A stretch of DNA of 64,000 bases from Bugula neritina (taxonomy: Eukaryota > Bryozoa > Gymnolaemata > Cheilostomatida > Bugulidae), in assembly GCA_964035545.1 (NCBI GenBank), contig OZ037766.1, positions 3,342,501 to 3,406,500 on the forward strand. Direction: 5' to 3'. This document shows positions 12,294-25,090 of the stretch, one piece after another (the stretch's first letter is position 1; each line of letters begins with the position of its first letter). The notes below the pieces were generated by a model that saw nothing but the letters and a program-made list of their open reading frames with translations, was not told the origin of the DNA and made no database searches. A program made the position numbers and the translations under genes.

Positions 12294-12962
12294 AAGAAAA
12301 TAGGCTATACAGCATATTATGTAATAGAATGAATGAAAAAATTGACTAATTTCTAATATTCTCCATTATAAATTGTGCACTACAACTCAAAACTCAAGCT
12401 ATAATAGTTATAAGAATATATTAGAAATTAAGCTAACAATTTATTAAATCTCTAGGACCTATATTTTAGGTAATATGTGAATTGTAATAATTGCATGCTT
12501 ATAGTAAACTAGCTATTGCGTACCAGTGATCATTGGCATCCTTGCCTACAATAGTCATAACTTTCATGCTATCTGTGTTTTGTATGAGCATTGAATTTTT
12601 CTTTTAGTTTATGAAGTGATGCAATACTACATATAATACTGTTAGCTTTAAATTCGTTATTTTAACTGTAGCTTTATTTTCACTTTTCCATCTTTTTGTA
12701 TATATAACATGTAGAGATATTATTGTCAGCTACACATGAATAGCAGGGTGAATGTGAATATTAAAGTATAGAAAACTGATTTAGTATTCTTTGAATAATT
12801 GAATAGGATAATTGAATAGGATACAAAGAATAGAAAAACTGCTTAGGTAACTTTGCTTGGTTGAGTACACAAATAAAGTCAACACATAAGTGCTCTCAGA
12901 ATTTCGGAATAGATAGCTTAAAACTGCCAACTCCTGGTTTCTCATCTGAATAACACACCACA

Positions 12963-13112
12963 TGACTCAATAAATAACAAATGACATCATTCTCTCTCTA
13001 ACCTCAGGTATTGTCAGTGTGTAAGAGTCTATTTGGAGTTGTGTTACCTTGAATTAGATGAGTTTCTTAAGAAAACCTTTCAAGTTTACACACTGCAATA
13101 TTTATATAAAAC
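12963..13112 (+). promoter_or_regulatory. Conserved block with AP-1 site and TATA, no coding exon
   Basis: The order is TGACTCA (12964-12970), then ATTGTCAGTGTGTAAGAGT, then ATTTGGAGTTGTGTTACCTT (from 13031), then a TATA-like TTTATATAAAA (about 13100-13110). The block recurs in the same order at about 19.12-19.22, 30.67-30.83, 37.44-37.61 and 42.47-42.64 kb. The frames across it are not conserved, so it looks like a promoter or control block rather than coding sequence. Confidence 0.45.
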
Positions 13113-13267
13113 GTCTAACCTACACAATTCCATAACATTTCACTACACTGCACTCTATATGATACATATTTACATTTATCTCTCATTACTTTGGAGGACA
13201 TGCAATAAAACTGAACTGTTTCTTTCTTAGCAAAAACTACAATTACAGTTTTTTAAAGCTGCAGTAT

Positions 13268-13301
13268 TGACTTGGTCAACATTTGTCAAACTCGTTCATA
13301 C
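13268..13301 (+). promoter_or_regulatory. TTGACTTGGTCAACATTTGT element
   Basis: The dyad TTGACTTGGTCAA is followed by CATTTGTCAAACTCGTTCATA. Near copies occur, all in this orientation, at 8554, 14245, 19404, 21456, 30988, 31969, 37777, 38502, 42787, 43552, and (with CAAACATTTAGAA at the end) 41011 and 53358. Repeated TTGTCAA half-sites within one element (14245, 38502, 43552) suggest protein-binding arrays. Confidence 0.5.
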
Positions 13302-14244
13302 TTTTCCCCATTCAAATAGACAAATATATGCTAAGGTTTGTTATTTTTATAATATTATAATTCACACTTTTCACTTCAATTAAATATATTAGGTCCGCTT
13401 GCATGATGCAAGTCCACTTGTCAATACTTACACCCCTATATAGGCTAACATCTTTAAAAAATATACTGTATTATAAGCTATATATTAGATAAGAGGCATT
13501 ATATAATGATTATTATAAGAATAAACTCTAGAAAAGAAATGATGATGCACTGCCAATATAATATTAGTATAGTTTCATCAAAAGCAAAATAAAACAGAAT
13601 AAATTAATTTATATGTTAATGTAAACAAATAAATGTAACATATATAACTAAAAACCATGCAAATGCAATAAAATATATGAGGACAGTAATCTGAACAGTA
13701 GATAATAATCCATAAGACTATGCTCATTGTCTTATGATTCTACATTGATAAACAGTGTCTTAACATTGGTAAGTAAGCTTGTCAAATAATTAATTTTATA
13801 TACCTTTATATATTACAACTGTTTTTTTATCCTGTATGTCTTCCTGTATTAGCCAATGCAATGCCTGTTTAGACAGTCTGAAAAAAAACTTTTTTTTGAT
13901 TAACTAACATACCTTACAGTCTAAGTCTTGTATCTAAAACCATTTTAGCCTAATTTACTAAATGTCAAAATGATCAAATAAATCATATAATAAATTTAGA
14001 ATTTGCCCACAAAGCTGTGCTATAATTTTTAGATTAAATAAATGTATATATTGAGAGATTCACCATCATATATGCCTACACAAAATTATACTTTTATAAA
14101 ACCTGAAATTTTATATTTCTCCTGCACTTTATTTTATAAACTCTCTGAAATATGATGAATAATGTTTAAATAAGAACAAATAACAATAATAAATAAACTA
14201 TAAGCCAGCCCCCAATAAAAAGAATATAATATAGACTTGATATA

Positions 14245-14302
14245 TGACTTGGTCAACATCTGTCAACTCTTGTCAACATTTGTCAAACTTGTTCATAACT
14301 TT
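14245..14302 (+). promoter_or_regulatory. Extended dyad-led element with repeated TGTCAA half-sites
   Basis: GACTTGGTCAACATCTGTCAA is followed by a second TTGTCAACATTTGTCAAAC and then TTGTTCATAACTT. It is the second member of a pair about 1 kb apart (with 13268). The same pairing occurs at 30988/31969, 37777/38502 and 42787/43552. Confidence 0.45.
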
Positions 14303-15063
14303 ATACTTTTTTGCATTGAAATATTATTTTGCTTCTACATTTGTCTTTTTATTTTAAGATCAGCATAATAAGCAATGAAGTTGCATTCTATACTAAAAAC
14401 TTCCCTTTTTGTAAATTATTTGTCGTAAGACGGAAAATTTCTATATTTTAACTGTTGCTATTTTATACTTTTTCTTGACAGTGTATTGTTGTCGCCTGTA
14501 TAACAACAAATATTCGTGATGAATCATTATTATTAATTAAAATTTGCTTACCAAATAAATTTTAAAATTTTTTAGCATAAATCTATAAATTCTGATTGGT
14601 TTGTTGGTTTTTTTTTTAATTTGCTTATCTTATAGCCCAAAATTGAATATAAATGTATACTGAAGAAAATACGTACTTTAATTAAGGTATTATACAATTA
14701 CAAATAATCATGCAGACAATGTTTAGCTGGTAATAATTTGCAAAATGTTCAAGTTTTATTATTTGATCAATGATCAAAATCATGCAATAACAGCGCTGCA
14801 AGAGGTAAACTCATTTCATAATTTAATACCATCTATATAAGTTGCTCGAACATTATTATAGTATGATTTTTAGCCTAGATATTTAAAGTGGTGTTTTAAA
14901 TTAAACTTACATATATTGAAATACAAATCATCAAAATAAGTATTTAATAAATTGCAATTTCCTATAGACAGTTTATGTCCCATCTTAAATAAAAATAGCT
15001 TGTAACTCCCTATAATGCGTAGGGGCATCATATATCAGCATTATATATTTATATATTGTATAC

Positions 15064-15093
15064 ATTGTAACTCATCTATAGATGAGTTACAAT
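15064..15093. repeat. 30-bp perfect palindrome
   Basis: ATTGTAACTCATCTA is followed at once by its reverse complement. Unit B keeps only the right half (around 32.70 kb), so one arm was gained or lost after duplication. It could form a hairpin or cruciform; no role is evident. Confidence 0.8.
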
Positions 15094-16025
15094 TAATGTA
15101 CACTATAGGGCTTTCTAATATATTATTATGTTCATAGAAATACTTTAACAAAGTTATCTTCCCTTGATTTATTTTGTGCTACAATCAATAGATTTTTACT
15201 ATTGATAACATAGCCAAATAATTTTCTTAATAGAAAAACAACCCATAAGGATCTCTTGAGTTTGAAAACAATTACTTTCCAGCTCTTGAAAAATAATATG
15301 GCAGCTGTAATTGATATCTTTCAAAATCAATAAACCTATAAAATGTATGTTATATAGAAGATTTCAACAGATGTTTACAAAAATCTTTAAACTCATAGAA
15401 TAATGTTCAATATATAAATTTTGCAATAAACTGCACTGTTGCTATATAACAGCATTATGATTGTATATTAATTATGTCTTCCATATTTTATAGAATCAAT
15501 TTGCTGCAAATAAGTTAGTATCCATACACAAAATTATAAAAGGTAGTTTTATTTCCATATAAATTGCTGATCTATAAGGTGTAGTTCAAATTTTAATATC
15601 AAATTAGTCTAGAGTGCTACATTGTTGTTTACTATTTTTGATTTTGTTATTAAACCCTAATAATTATAGTCCACTGCAGCTATAATCCATTTCTTATAAC
15701 AAAAGCTACACTTTACAGCGACATGAATTCTGAATTCAAATTAATTTAATTAAAACGCTATGCACTTATATATTTTTCTTCTGCAGTATAATAATATATA
15801 GTTGTTCAATACTTGAGGTGAAGTCAATGACAGTTATATGTTTTACTTGTTCATAACTGAGGTATTTGGTTAAGCTAACATTTCATCATCTAAACGTTTT
15901 GCAAAGAGACTCAATGAGAGCTCAATAATTCGGTAAGTATTTTGAATAATCACACAGCCTAGCAATCTCTATTTCTTGTGCAGATTATATTTTCCTTTAA
16001 AATCATCAACTTTTAGCAACTATAC

Positions 16026-16061
16026 TTGTGACTCAGACAATATATTTGTTGACTGAGTCAA
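16026..16061 (+). promoter_or_regulatory. Composite AP-1-like dyad element, P3 distal promoter
   Basis: TTGTGACTCAGACAAT is followed by a perfect dyad TTGACTGAGTCAA (16049-16061, containing TGAGTCA). Matching elements precede other leader exons at 33670, 44692, 48067 (looser), 48791 and 51090. It lies about 190 bp before the TATA box at 16249. Confidence 0.55.
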
Positions 16062-16212
16062 AAGTTTAGATTCAGGAATGCTTCTAAACTATAATTATAC
16101 ACTTGTGTTTTAACTTATTCTTCAACAACTATGTATTGCAACGGTGTAATGCATTACAGGTTTATCATGGTTTGGGAGAGATTTGATTGGCCAACAATAG
16201 CAAACACATCAC

Positions 16213-16408
16213 TTTATTGGTTATAGTTGACTGACATCACTGGGTTCATATATAAAACATATAGAATTGAAAGCAAGCAGCTGTGTATATTTACTACCTT
16301 TGGAGTATAGAGAAACAGACACATCTTTGAATACTCAATAATAACAATATTGTCACATCTTATAGTAAACATATAATTGGATAGTTCATGACTCAACAAA
16401 TACTGCAG
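16213..16408 (+). promoter_or_regulatory. P3 distal promoter and leader exon
   Basis: An inverted CCAAT (TATTGGTTATAG, about 16213) and a TATA box (TATATAAAA, 16249-16257) precede a leader that ends ATACTGCAG|GTAAAA, last base 16408. Its nearest coding exon is P3 at 18340, which also has a proximal leader. This one is therefore best read as an alternative first exon. Copies end at 34067, 38942 and 45058. Confidence 0.5.
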
Positions 16409-17404
16409 GTAAAAACCTACACTATATATACTATATTATGTTATGATATATTATATTATATAGTATGTATTAGATAGGAAACACTAGTATACAGCATATT
16501 ATAGTATTAATAGTGATGAGTGTCCAGGTATTTAGATAAGATTTCCTAATAGAATACTGCCTATACCCTTTCTGTAAGTTGATGATATATAATATAGTCA
16601 CATTGGATATGACAAAATAGACAAAGTATATTCTAGCTTTTAGTAAATATTTTTAGGTGATGTTGCTCCCTCTTGCTACAGGCCAGCACCTCATGCTCTA
16701 ATGAATAGAATTGTGTTAGGCTACAGTCTATAAACAATTATAAGCCGCAGTGTCAATGTATAATAAGTGGGCTGAATCACTCACACACTAGCTGCAAAGT
16801 CACTACATTTTACTCTTAGCTGACATCTTATATGGCTCCTATAAATTTTTTTAAAAGGCAAGTAATGACTGATATTGCGCATGAGCAATGTTGGAAAATC
16901 CAATATACCATACAGTTACAAAACAGACAGAATTGCTCAACACCGTTTCATTGCCTTATCTGACGACTACATTACAATATTGTTGGATGACTTCCAATAA
17001 GGAAGTCAACTTGGTTTAAATCTGTCAGAGTATAGCTCACAACAATAGAGTTGTTTACTATAAGCTTACACCCCTCATCCTGACTTCCTGACTAGTGTTG
17101 CATAATATAGAAAAACCGGGTATTTCTTGCCTCAATTGATGAGCCAAAAGAAACATTAATTGTATGAAATTTTTTCTATTACAAAGCAATATACCATATA
17201 ATATATTTATACTCCTGTAACACTTAACTAACCGTACTTTTATAAAAACAAATCATACTTTTTATAGAATTATAAAATTATAAACAATGGCAACAAGTGT
17301 CGTAAAAATAAACATGCACTAGCTTATTTATAGTAAGCCATAGTTTAATAGGGTATATAAGTAACAATTGATCACCTAATCTTACAATTCTACTCAATCG
17401 CATC

Positions 17405-17640
17405 CGATCGCACAAGTTGGAAAAGCAAGCTATAAAATGCCATCTCACAGCTGCAGGGAAGAAAAACTTCTCAGTGCAGTTACTGAAAACAGGGCATGCA
17501 GAAGGGCTCAGGTCACCACCAACAGACCGGGTCCACTTACAAGTGTAACCTTTGTGGCAAGGACTACCACTTACACATTGGTCTGCCCAGCCACAGGCTC
17601 TGCTGCTCAGCCTAATCATAAGGTGCATTCCATGCGTTGG
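17405..17640 (+). mobile_element. LINE 3' end fragment (non-LTR retrotransposon)
   Basis: In one frame GATCGC... reads DRTSWKSKL before a stop. Further on, in another frame, a zinc-finger-like KCNLCGKDYHLHIGLPSH appears. Both are hallmarks of the C-terminal end of many LINE ORF2 proteins. Frame breaks between them show decay. The copy in unit B (about 35.58-35.77 kb) carries a further deletion. The 120-codon frame starting at 17437 is in the wrong register and is not a gene. Confidence 0.65.
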
Positions 17641-17746
17641 AATCTACTAAACTTTCTGACAATCTATAATGATATAACTTGTCAGGCTACATGCAGTCTA
17701 CACACTTCTAGTAGTTTATATTGTGTTGTCCTGGTCAAACATTCTG

Positions 17747-18087
17747 TTGACTTGGTCAATCAATCTAGTGGGGGTTATTCCACGTTATGTGTGAGTTAAA
17801 TGGTGAAATACATTTTCCTATTGACAAACAAAGACAGTCTACTTTACTACATACTCATACTACTCACACTGGCTGCACTAATCCTTCATCACTTCATTCC
17901 ATTCATTTCATTCCAAGGGTGAAGTGAGCAAGCTATACTATACATGTTTACTATATCTGCAGGTAATGCTTTATAATTTATATTAATATAGGAACAGTAT
18001 AAAGCTATACCCTGAAACAGTGAATAGTCTGTAATAGAAGAACTATAGACGCAAACAAATAAATCCTAACAGTCACATTCAGCTCAG
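17747..18087 (+). promoter_or_regulatory. P3 proximal promoter and leader exon
   Basis: The dyad TTGACTTGGTCAA (17747-17759) lies upstream of a leader GAACAGTATAAAGCTATACC (from about 17991) that ends CAGCTCAG|GTGAGT, last base 18087. The intron is 18088-18339 (252 bp). The same dyad and leader occur before P6 (39910; exon end 40267), P7 (45761; 46086) and the coding-less unit B copy (35880; 36268). Confidence 0.6.
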
Positions 18088-18345
18088 GTGAGTAAAATAA
18101 GTTCCTATATTATATAATACAGTGACGGTATATTGTAGTTAGATTGGTGTAATATGTTGGTTTATATAATATATGATATAAATTATAATATATAGATTGT
18201 ATATGTTTTCAGTAATAGAATACTCACCGCTATATTAGTTAACTCATTTATAGAGAAGTGCATACATCTTATTATAACATATTATCATTTTATACTGTAG
18301 CTGCAAATATAACAGCACGTGTTATACTTTATGCTGTAGTTCAAG

Positions 18346-18462
18346 ATGGCCGAACCTACCAAAAACCAGGAGAATCCAGATGATGGTGGTACAGAGGTAG
18401 AAGAGATTGTGACTATAAACAGGATGTCAGAAATAAACAACATTTGTGTCAGCAGAAACTGA
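18346..18462 (+). CDS. P3: tiny acidic protein of the AEP/NQE-DDGG family
   Basis: This is a 38-codon frame six bases into an exon that starts at 18340 after the acceptor GCTGTAG, with Kozak CAAGATGG. It differs from P2 at Ile5 to Thr and Gly36 to Ser; the core through GGTEVEEIVTINRMSEINN is the same. An AATAAA lies near 18588. Its counterpart in unit B has been deleted. Function unknown. Confidence 0.75.
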   Translation: MAEPTKNQENPDDGGTEVEEIVTINRMSEINNICVSRN

Positions 18463-20374
18463 AAGACAATTATAGACAGCATATACAATTGACCAATCAT
18501 AAGCATGCTGATATTCCTTATTATATTATATATTTCTATATATAAAACCAAGTACCTTGCTATTTATGGGATAGAATATTATTTATGTTGAATAAATTTT
18601 ACTATAGTAATTTAAGACAATAATATACTAGATAAGCTGCTATTTCATAAATTTATCCTTATATCAAATTATGAAAAATCATACCATGCATGCAGTTATA
18701 TAGCAAAAATAACAATTATTGTAGAAGTTCACACCGCCTGCTCCTTAGATATATGAACTATTAGTTACATATAATAAAATTGTTTACTTCAACTTTTCAA
18801 ATTTAACTGTGGCTTTAATTTCAACTTTCCAACTTTTTGCATATCATAGGATGTTAGAAATATACTATTGTGTACATATGCAGTAATTATTAGCAATTAT
18901 ATAACATGCATATGATATTAGTATAGAAAACTGCCCCAGTACTCTTTGTTTCAATCACACTGCATGGTACACAAAATGAAGTCCACAAATTTACTCATGA
19001 TTTCAGAAATAATAGCTCAAACTTGCCAACTATTGGTTTACATCTGAATAACATTGACATAATTATATTACTGAACTTTCAATAAATGAGATCGTCCTCT
19101 CACTAATTCCTAAACATAATATTGTCAGTGTTTAGAGTTTATTTGGAGTTGTGCTAACTTGGATTAGGTTAGTTTATAATAGCAACCTTATCATATATTT
19201 ATACATATATGTGCAATGTTTATATAAAATATCTCACCTTATTATACATATATTTTTCATATAACATTTTACTACACTCTATATCATGATGCATTCTTAT
19301 ACATGCATTGATATATCATTATTCTTTATGATATAAAAACCTATATTGTTTATCTCTTCACAAGCATGCAATGACTGTATATATAGTAACTTTAAACTTG
19401 TGCTGACTTGGTCAAGATTTGTCAAACTCGTTCATATTTTTGTTCAAATGCTCTAATTATTAAGGTAAAATTTGTATACAAGTTTATTAGAATTATTTGA
19501 TCTATAACTTTCAAATAAGACCTTATTCTGATCAGTTTTGCCTATTATATACACATAAGTAGCTTGTAAAAATAAGCACGAAAACAAACAATATAAATTC
19601 ATCATCTAAAAAAATTACATATTCAAAATATGATATATTTATTTATGACAAATATTATGCTTTAGCAATAATATTAATCTATAAAAGGAATGTTCATACA
19701 GTTGGAAGGCTAGTTTTATTACTATATCAGAGTTGTGTTTCCTTAACTCTGGTCTTAAAAAATCAATTTTACATGCTTCAATGGCTTTTAATGTCAAACA
19801 AATCATTTTTTGCATAAGTTTTAAATATGATTCATGATAATTTCTTGCACATAAAATAAATGAACTGATCTGAAACTGAACTGAAATGAAAATCAAATGA
19901 ACTGGTGAATATAGTAATCTTCAATTTAACTAATACATGTGTGCGAATATATAATATATGGAGCAGCAAGTGGTTAAAAGTATACTTATTGTATCTCATA
20001 TTATATAGGCTTACATGCAGTAAAGTATTTAGCCATAATTCTTCCTCATATACTCGCAAAGCGATCTCATAGGTCTATATATATAATTTGCTCTCATACC
20101 TATCATTATTTATGCTCTTATAGGTCTGTAGCTAATACCAGAGATTTTATTTATCATTTTATTCAACATTTTGAGCATATTTGCAGCTAAGGGAAAAGCA
20201 CAATTTTTCTCTCAAATGTATAAATATTGGTTGCCAGTAAAAAAAGAGCTCAATAAGTCAGATATACTACTTTCAAGTTATCTGGTGAAAAATAAATAAT
20301 TACTATATAACTATTAAAACAAATTTATTTAAAAAAAATTATACTGTTGCTAGGTTTTTTAAATTTCATCTTTT

Positions 20375-20379
<5 letters not shown>

Positions 20380-20456
<77 letters not shown>
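20380..20456. repeat. (TA)n microsatellite, unit B
   Basis: This is the counterpart of the run at 7496, ending in TGTGTGTGTA instead. Confidence 0.95.
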
Positions 20457-20464
<8 letters not shown>

Positions 20465-21593
20465 ATAATAATATATCTGTAAGTAAATGCATGTCAGCAA
20501 ATAACATGCATGTACTAAATTTTTGTTTGAGTGGCAATATTTTTGTTTACATGCTGATTATAATGCATGCAAATTTTGTATATAATTCCCTATATGTGTA
20601 AGATTTTGACTTTGTGTACACACAGACTGGTATACTATAGCTCCGTGTCAATAGACGTTTCTACAAAAGCTGCTTTCATTTGACGATTGAGTTATTTATG
20701 TGTAAATCAAATACAAAGCTTTATTGCTGCCTGAAAATATGCTTCAATCATTTATTGTACAATTCAATTCTAGTCTATACAATAAAACTAATTACCATTA
20801 ACATTGAAACAAACAGCAGTTCAAAAGCCCATTAGAATGAATTACACAATGCGTCAATTGTTATGCAAACATAAAAAACAAATTTTTGACCGCACCAAGG
20901 CGTTTTGATATAAGGATGAGGGGATAAAAGTTATTGATTTCAACTATAGTAACTTGAGTATACTAATCTTTATATACAAAAAGCCACCCCTTAACTTTGT
21001 TAATTCTCCCAATTCTCATATAAATTATTTTTAACTGTTTAATGCTTATAGCTTTTATCAAAAACATAACACCATTCACTATTTAAGCCAGGAGCATTGG
21101 CAGTTTTCAGATTTAGCCTTTATAAATTTATTCAATCTTTTCTTTGCATCTTGTTAAGGACTTCTGAACTCTAGCTAACCATTTTATTAATTGAAAATTA
21201 ATCACTGCAGGTATAAACTGATTCACCGCAGCCATGTGCATGGTTAGCAGAAAGAATAGAAAGTTTCTGTTTGAATGGTTTATTATTCTTCTCACTGAAT
21301 ATTGTAATCAAGTATTATCATAGAGTAGGTTCAGTTCTTGTTAGCTACATGCTAATTATATCTTATACAAAGTTCCTTATATCACAACACTTCACGGCAC
21401 AATTGCATTCGACAAGATTACATTCAACTTTTATTGCTATGATCTATAAAATGGTATGACCTAGTCAACATTTGTCCAAACATACCAATTATCATGGCAA
21501 GGAGCCTGGTGTTTGTAATGTTTTTTTAATGAATATTTTATCAACTAGTAACCTTAACCATGACTCAATGCTGGTCGAATAAGCATTTGCAAG

Positions 21594-21831
21594 TTATATA
21601 TAAAACAGAGAGTATGACACTAGGCAATGCATTAGTCTACATCCATTCAACTTGTAAAGAGGATTTCTCACTTACACGTTAGTTAAGTTTCAACTACTTA
21701 TTTTATATCTTACTGTTTATACATCACAACATTATACTGTATAGTTATATATATTATACACGCAAGCTTGGTAATAGAGCTTGCTGACAGCAATACTTAT
21801 ACAAGGAACAGAATCAACAAAAACATCACAG
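21594..21831 (+). promoter_or_regulatory. P4 promoter and leader exon
   Basis: A TATA box (about 21594-21604) and a leader ending CATCACAG|GTATGT (last base 21831) match P1 closely. The AP-1-like TGACTCA is kept at about 21560. The intron now spans 21832-25842 (4011 bp against 308 bp in P1) because of the transposon inserted in it. Confidence 0.6.
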
Positions 21832-23535
21832 GTATGTGTAATATATACAATCATATAAATTTTATAACTATTTTTGCATTAAAACATGTCAATTTTCCCT
21901 CACTGAGATTAGAACCAAAGTTATCTGGGTTACTTAAGATTTCGAGTTTACAATTACACTGCAAGGGCCACTGGGTAATCTCCAGGCTTTGTAATGAGAC
22001 TAAAAAAAGGACACACTATAAGGCAGTTGGAGGTGTATATGCAATATAACAAAGTCTATACACAGAGAGAAATATTAGTGCAGTGCTTGCACTAAAGTTG
22101 TTCAAAGAGCCTTTTATTGTCAGTATAGCCTGCACCACACCTCTAATAGTTGTTAGACCTGCACTTATTTTGATGAAATTGAAAATTAATCCGGTTAGTG
22201 TAAGCTGAAAAATATTTTGTAGTAGCTCTGAAACCACTTAGTTGTTAAGTCAATGCTACTTTTCACAAGTATTACGTAATTATCATCCCTAGGTCTTAAT
22301 GAAGCTAAACAGTAATTGATAGGAGCAGAAAGTGAGATCAATGCTACAACTACATATGTTCAAGCAAAATTTTATTTACATAAGAATTATGGAACAATCG
22401 GCAGTTGTTCACCTAACGACATTATTCATTCACATGTGCACTAATGATGATCACAAACCTTTATAGGAAGCTAGGATAGAGTTGAACCCTACATTTGGGT
22501 CATTTTGATTGGTGCTTCCCAGTTAGATGCTATTTATACATTTTACGTGCAATTTATTTGAATACTATTGAAATATATGTGCATTTAAATAAATTTGAGT
22601 CAATTGCTTTCTATAATTGGCACACAAATAAATTTTTTTGCTCTGCATAAACCTATTAATTTTGCATTTTCTATATTTTTTGTTTTTTGAAAAAATGTTA
22701 TTATTAATGCATTTAATGCTTTTTTTCAACACAAATTTGGAAAAATTTAAATATTATTGCAAATATATCATATTAATGGTTATTTTATTTTTAGCAATTG
22801 ATATGAAAGTTATTTAAGGGTATATAGGTATATAATACTTAGTACCAAAACAAAAATTACAACCTAACTGAGGAGCATATAAGTGAAATGAAACTCCCTC
22901 AACCTACTAGCTGTTTATGATTTCGAAATTTTTTTGAACCCAAGACATTTTCAAATAGCTTGTTACCAGACTACTATTAAACATTGCCCCACTCCGTTTA
23001 TCAAAGACTTAAGTTGAATTTATCAACAAAAAATTTCAACTGCACATATCTCTTGCATGGGTAGTTTAGGCTTCACTAGTCAATTTCATTCATGGAAAGG
23101 AAAGCCAACTAATTTAAAATGTGTGTAAAAGAGAAATCAGGGAGATGCACCATTAAACTCCAATGTACTCAGTTATCAGCAAATGTGTTTCAAACAAGAA
23201 GCTTAAAATTAACAATGAAACAAGCTACTGAATAGTCAATTGTGGATCAGGTGAACCACTTCAAAAGCCTTGTGTAAACTACCTGGTGGAACAAAAGAAG
23301 ATGTTGCATAACAGAGCTATAGTAAGGAAATATTTAAATTGTAATTCAAAGGCAAGAAACTGGCTTACCAAGCATCGAAAGCGCAAAACAAAGGTTATTA
23401 CATAACAGCACATAGTTTTCATTCACAGCTATTGACAGAAGAAATATTCTGCCGGCATAGTGAACACCAGAGGCTCAGACTAAGAGGTTGTGCTTTGAGA
23501 TTCAGTGAATTTGTGCTTCCAAACAACCTCACAAC

Positions 23536-24761
23536 ATGGAAAACATTGAATCATTTCATCACATGGGTAAAGATTGCAGCTACCTCTCAGAGATAGAAGA
23601 TGATCACTTTCTTTCAGAGTTAGGAACTGAAGTTGTCATTGCAGCAAAAGGTAAGCTCAATCATTTGCTCAACGTTGTCATTTTATATCATAATGACAGT
23701 ATGACTATTGCTGTAGACAGATAATTGAATTTGTGCAACTATAACTTTTAAGAGACCACATTACCTGATATTTCCCAAACTACTCTATTCCTATATCAAT
23801 TTGATACAAGTTTTCCTGTAACAATATATTTTCAAAAAATGTAGCGTTTTATTTCCACTTCACCTTCTAGCAATTTGTGCTAAATTCATTAATTTGAATC
23901 CCCCCCCCATTGTAGAAGTATTCATATTGTTAATAATGCAGTTTAGCAGCCTACAAGTAGTTATTAGCCTTAAGCAGCTGCCAAGCTAGCTTCTTGTTTT
24001 ATAGCTAAGTACCAAATTGCCAATATTAGTGGTGAGTTGGCAAAGTTGGCAAAATTTTTCATTAACTTCCTTGTCACCAGTTTATTCTTTTATTTATCTT
24101 TGCACAGCACAATTAAATATATAAAAACATGTTTAAGTAGCAATATTTTTCTTGGTAGTACTTTATTTGTTTTTCAATTTATAGACATACTGAAACTTAT
24201 CAATATCTGTTATCTCGATATGAGGGGTCCATATAAAATGCTGACTCTAGCTTAAATTGTGATTCACTGACATTTTGAGATAATTTTAATGCAGAGAAGC
24301 TTCTATTAACTAAACTAATTATGCCCAACAGCTCTTGCATTTGTAATTAAGAAAGGAGTAAAATAAAATGCCGGCAAAAATTGTTAGTAAATTTTGATAA
24401 GCTCAAACTAACACAAACACTACGCAACATAATGATCATAACTTTGCCAAAGCCTGTATGGTTATTCAGAATCAAACGATTGGTACTATGGTGCTGAAAA
24501 TATGCTAAAAGATTCATAGCTAACATCATTGATACTATTAGTTTTGGCCTTAGACTTCAGCTTCTTCAAAGTTGAACTTAATTCATTTACGCTGCTTGTG
24601 ATTGTATATCTTAACCAAATCTTTACTGTTTATACTAATACAGTTTAAATATTACCCAACTTTTATCTTTTGTTGTAGATCCCATAACATTTTTTAAGAC
24701 CATGCACTCAAAGATGCTGAATAGGAGCACAAAAAAGAATTTGACCGCTACAAAACTTTGA
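23536..24761 (+). CDS. Candidate two-exon small ORF inside the transposon
   Basis: Exon 1 (23536-23650) encodes 38 residues from ATG (MENIESFHHMGKDCSYLSEI...), acidic, up to a good donor AAAG|GTAAGC. An acceptor TTTGTTGTAG ends at 24678, and joining there keeps the frame for 27 further residues (basic, Lys/Thr-rich) to a TGA at 24759-24761, 65 residues in all. The match of donor, acceptor and frame is suggestive only. I do not recognise a domain; it could be a remnant of a transposase gene or a captured host exon. Confidence 0.3.
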
Positions 24762-25090
24762 ATCATGCTGAGACCTTCAGCCTGCAAGCAGGCGCACTCA
24801 CCACTACATTACAAGCGTCACTGGGTGCTCTCGTCACTACACCTTACCCACTTTTCAAGAACTCAGCTGCCTTTTTTATACTACTCCTTCAAGCTTCCCT
24901 GACCACTCAACTCCTCTCGGAGTTCTACCACACTTTACTAACCGCTGGAATTAGTTATAAAACTTCCTCCTCCCCCCCTCCCGTATTTGGGTTACTATCA
25001 CAGACCTCGGACTTGCACACAGGTGTGCTAACCATTACACAACGCAACTGCTTGGTTATCGCTACACTACAGAGCAAGAATGTAATGACA
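24757..25090 (-). other. GC-rich patch with tRNA-like segments
   Basis: Read on the minus strand, two stretches resemble tRNA 5' halves: one with GTAGTGGTGAGTGCGCCTGC and one with AATGGTTAGCACACCTGTG followed by GCAAGTCCGAGG. Base composition is clearly richer in GC than its surroundings. It may be an old SINE or tRNA-derived repeat. No complete cloverleaf could be drawn by eye. The plus-strand 131-codon frame across it is compositionally odd and unsupported. Confidence 0.35.

Larger units (their letters stand above)
12300..16020. other. Long non-coding spacer between P2 and the distal P3 promoter
   Basis: No protein gene is supported. The spacer holds recurring short elements: a conserved block at about 12.96-13.11 kb, dyad-led elements at 13268 and 14245, and a 30-bp palindrome at 15064-15093. 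The whole stretch is repeated in unit B (30.0-33.66 kb), and parts recur at 42.35-44.7 kb. Confidence 0.5.
6581..19451 (+). repeat. Segmental duplication, unit A
   Basis: This 12.87-kb block is followed directly by a second copy (19452-37826). Homology begins at CTAATTATTAAGGTAAAAT in both (6582 and 19453). It runs with near-identical long stretches to the block that ends TTGTTCAAATGCT (about 19451 and 37826). It holds P1, P2 and P3 with their promoters. Unit A lacks the large insertions found in unit B and so gives the empty sites. Confidence 0.85.

Noticed and set aside
17437-17799. 120-codon plus-strand frame with copies in unit B
   Set aside because: It is the wrong register of a LINE 3' fragment; the finger-like segment is read in another frame.
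17962-17991. Possible tiny intron (CTGCAG|GTAATG to ATATAG)
   Set aside because: About 30 bp is too short for a normal spliceosomal intron; the CTGCAG is more likely part of the promoter region.
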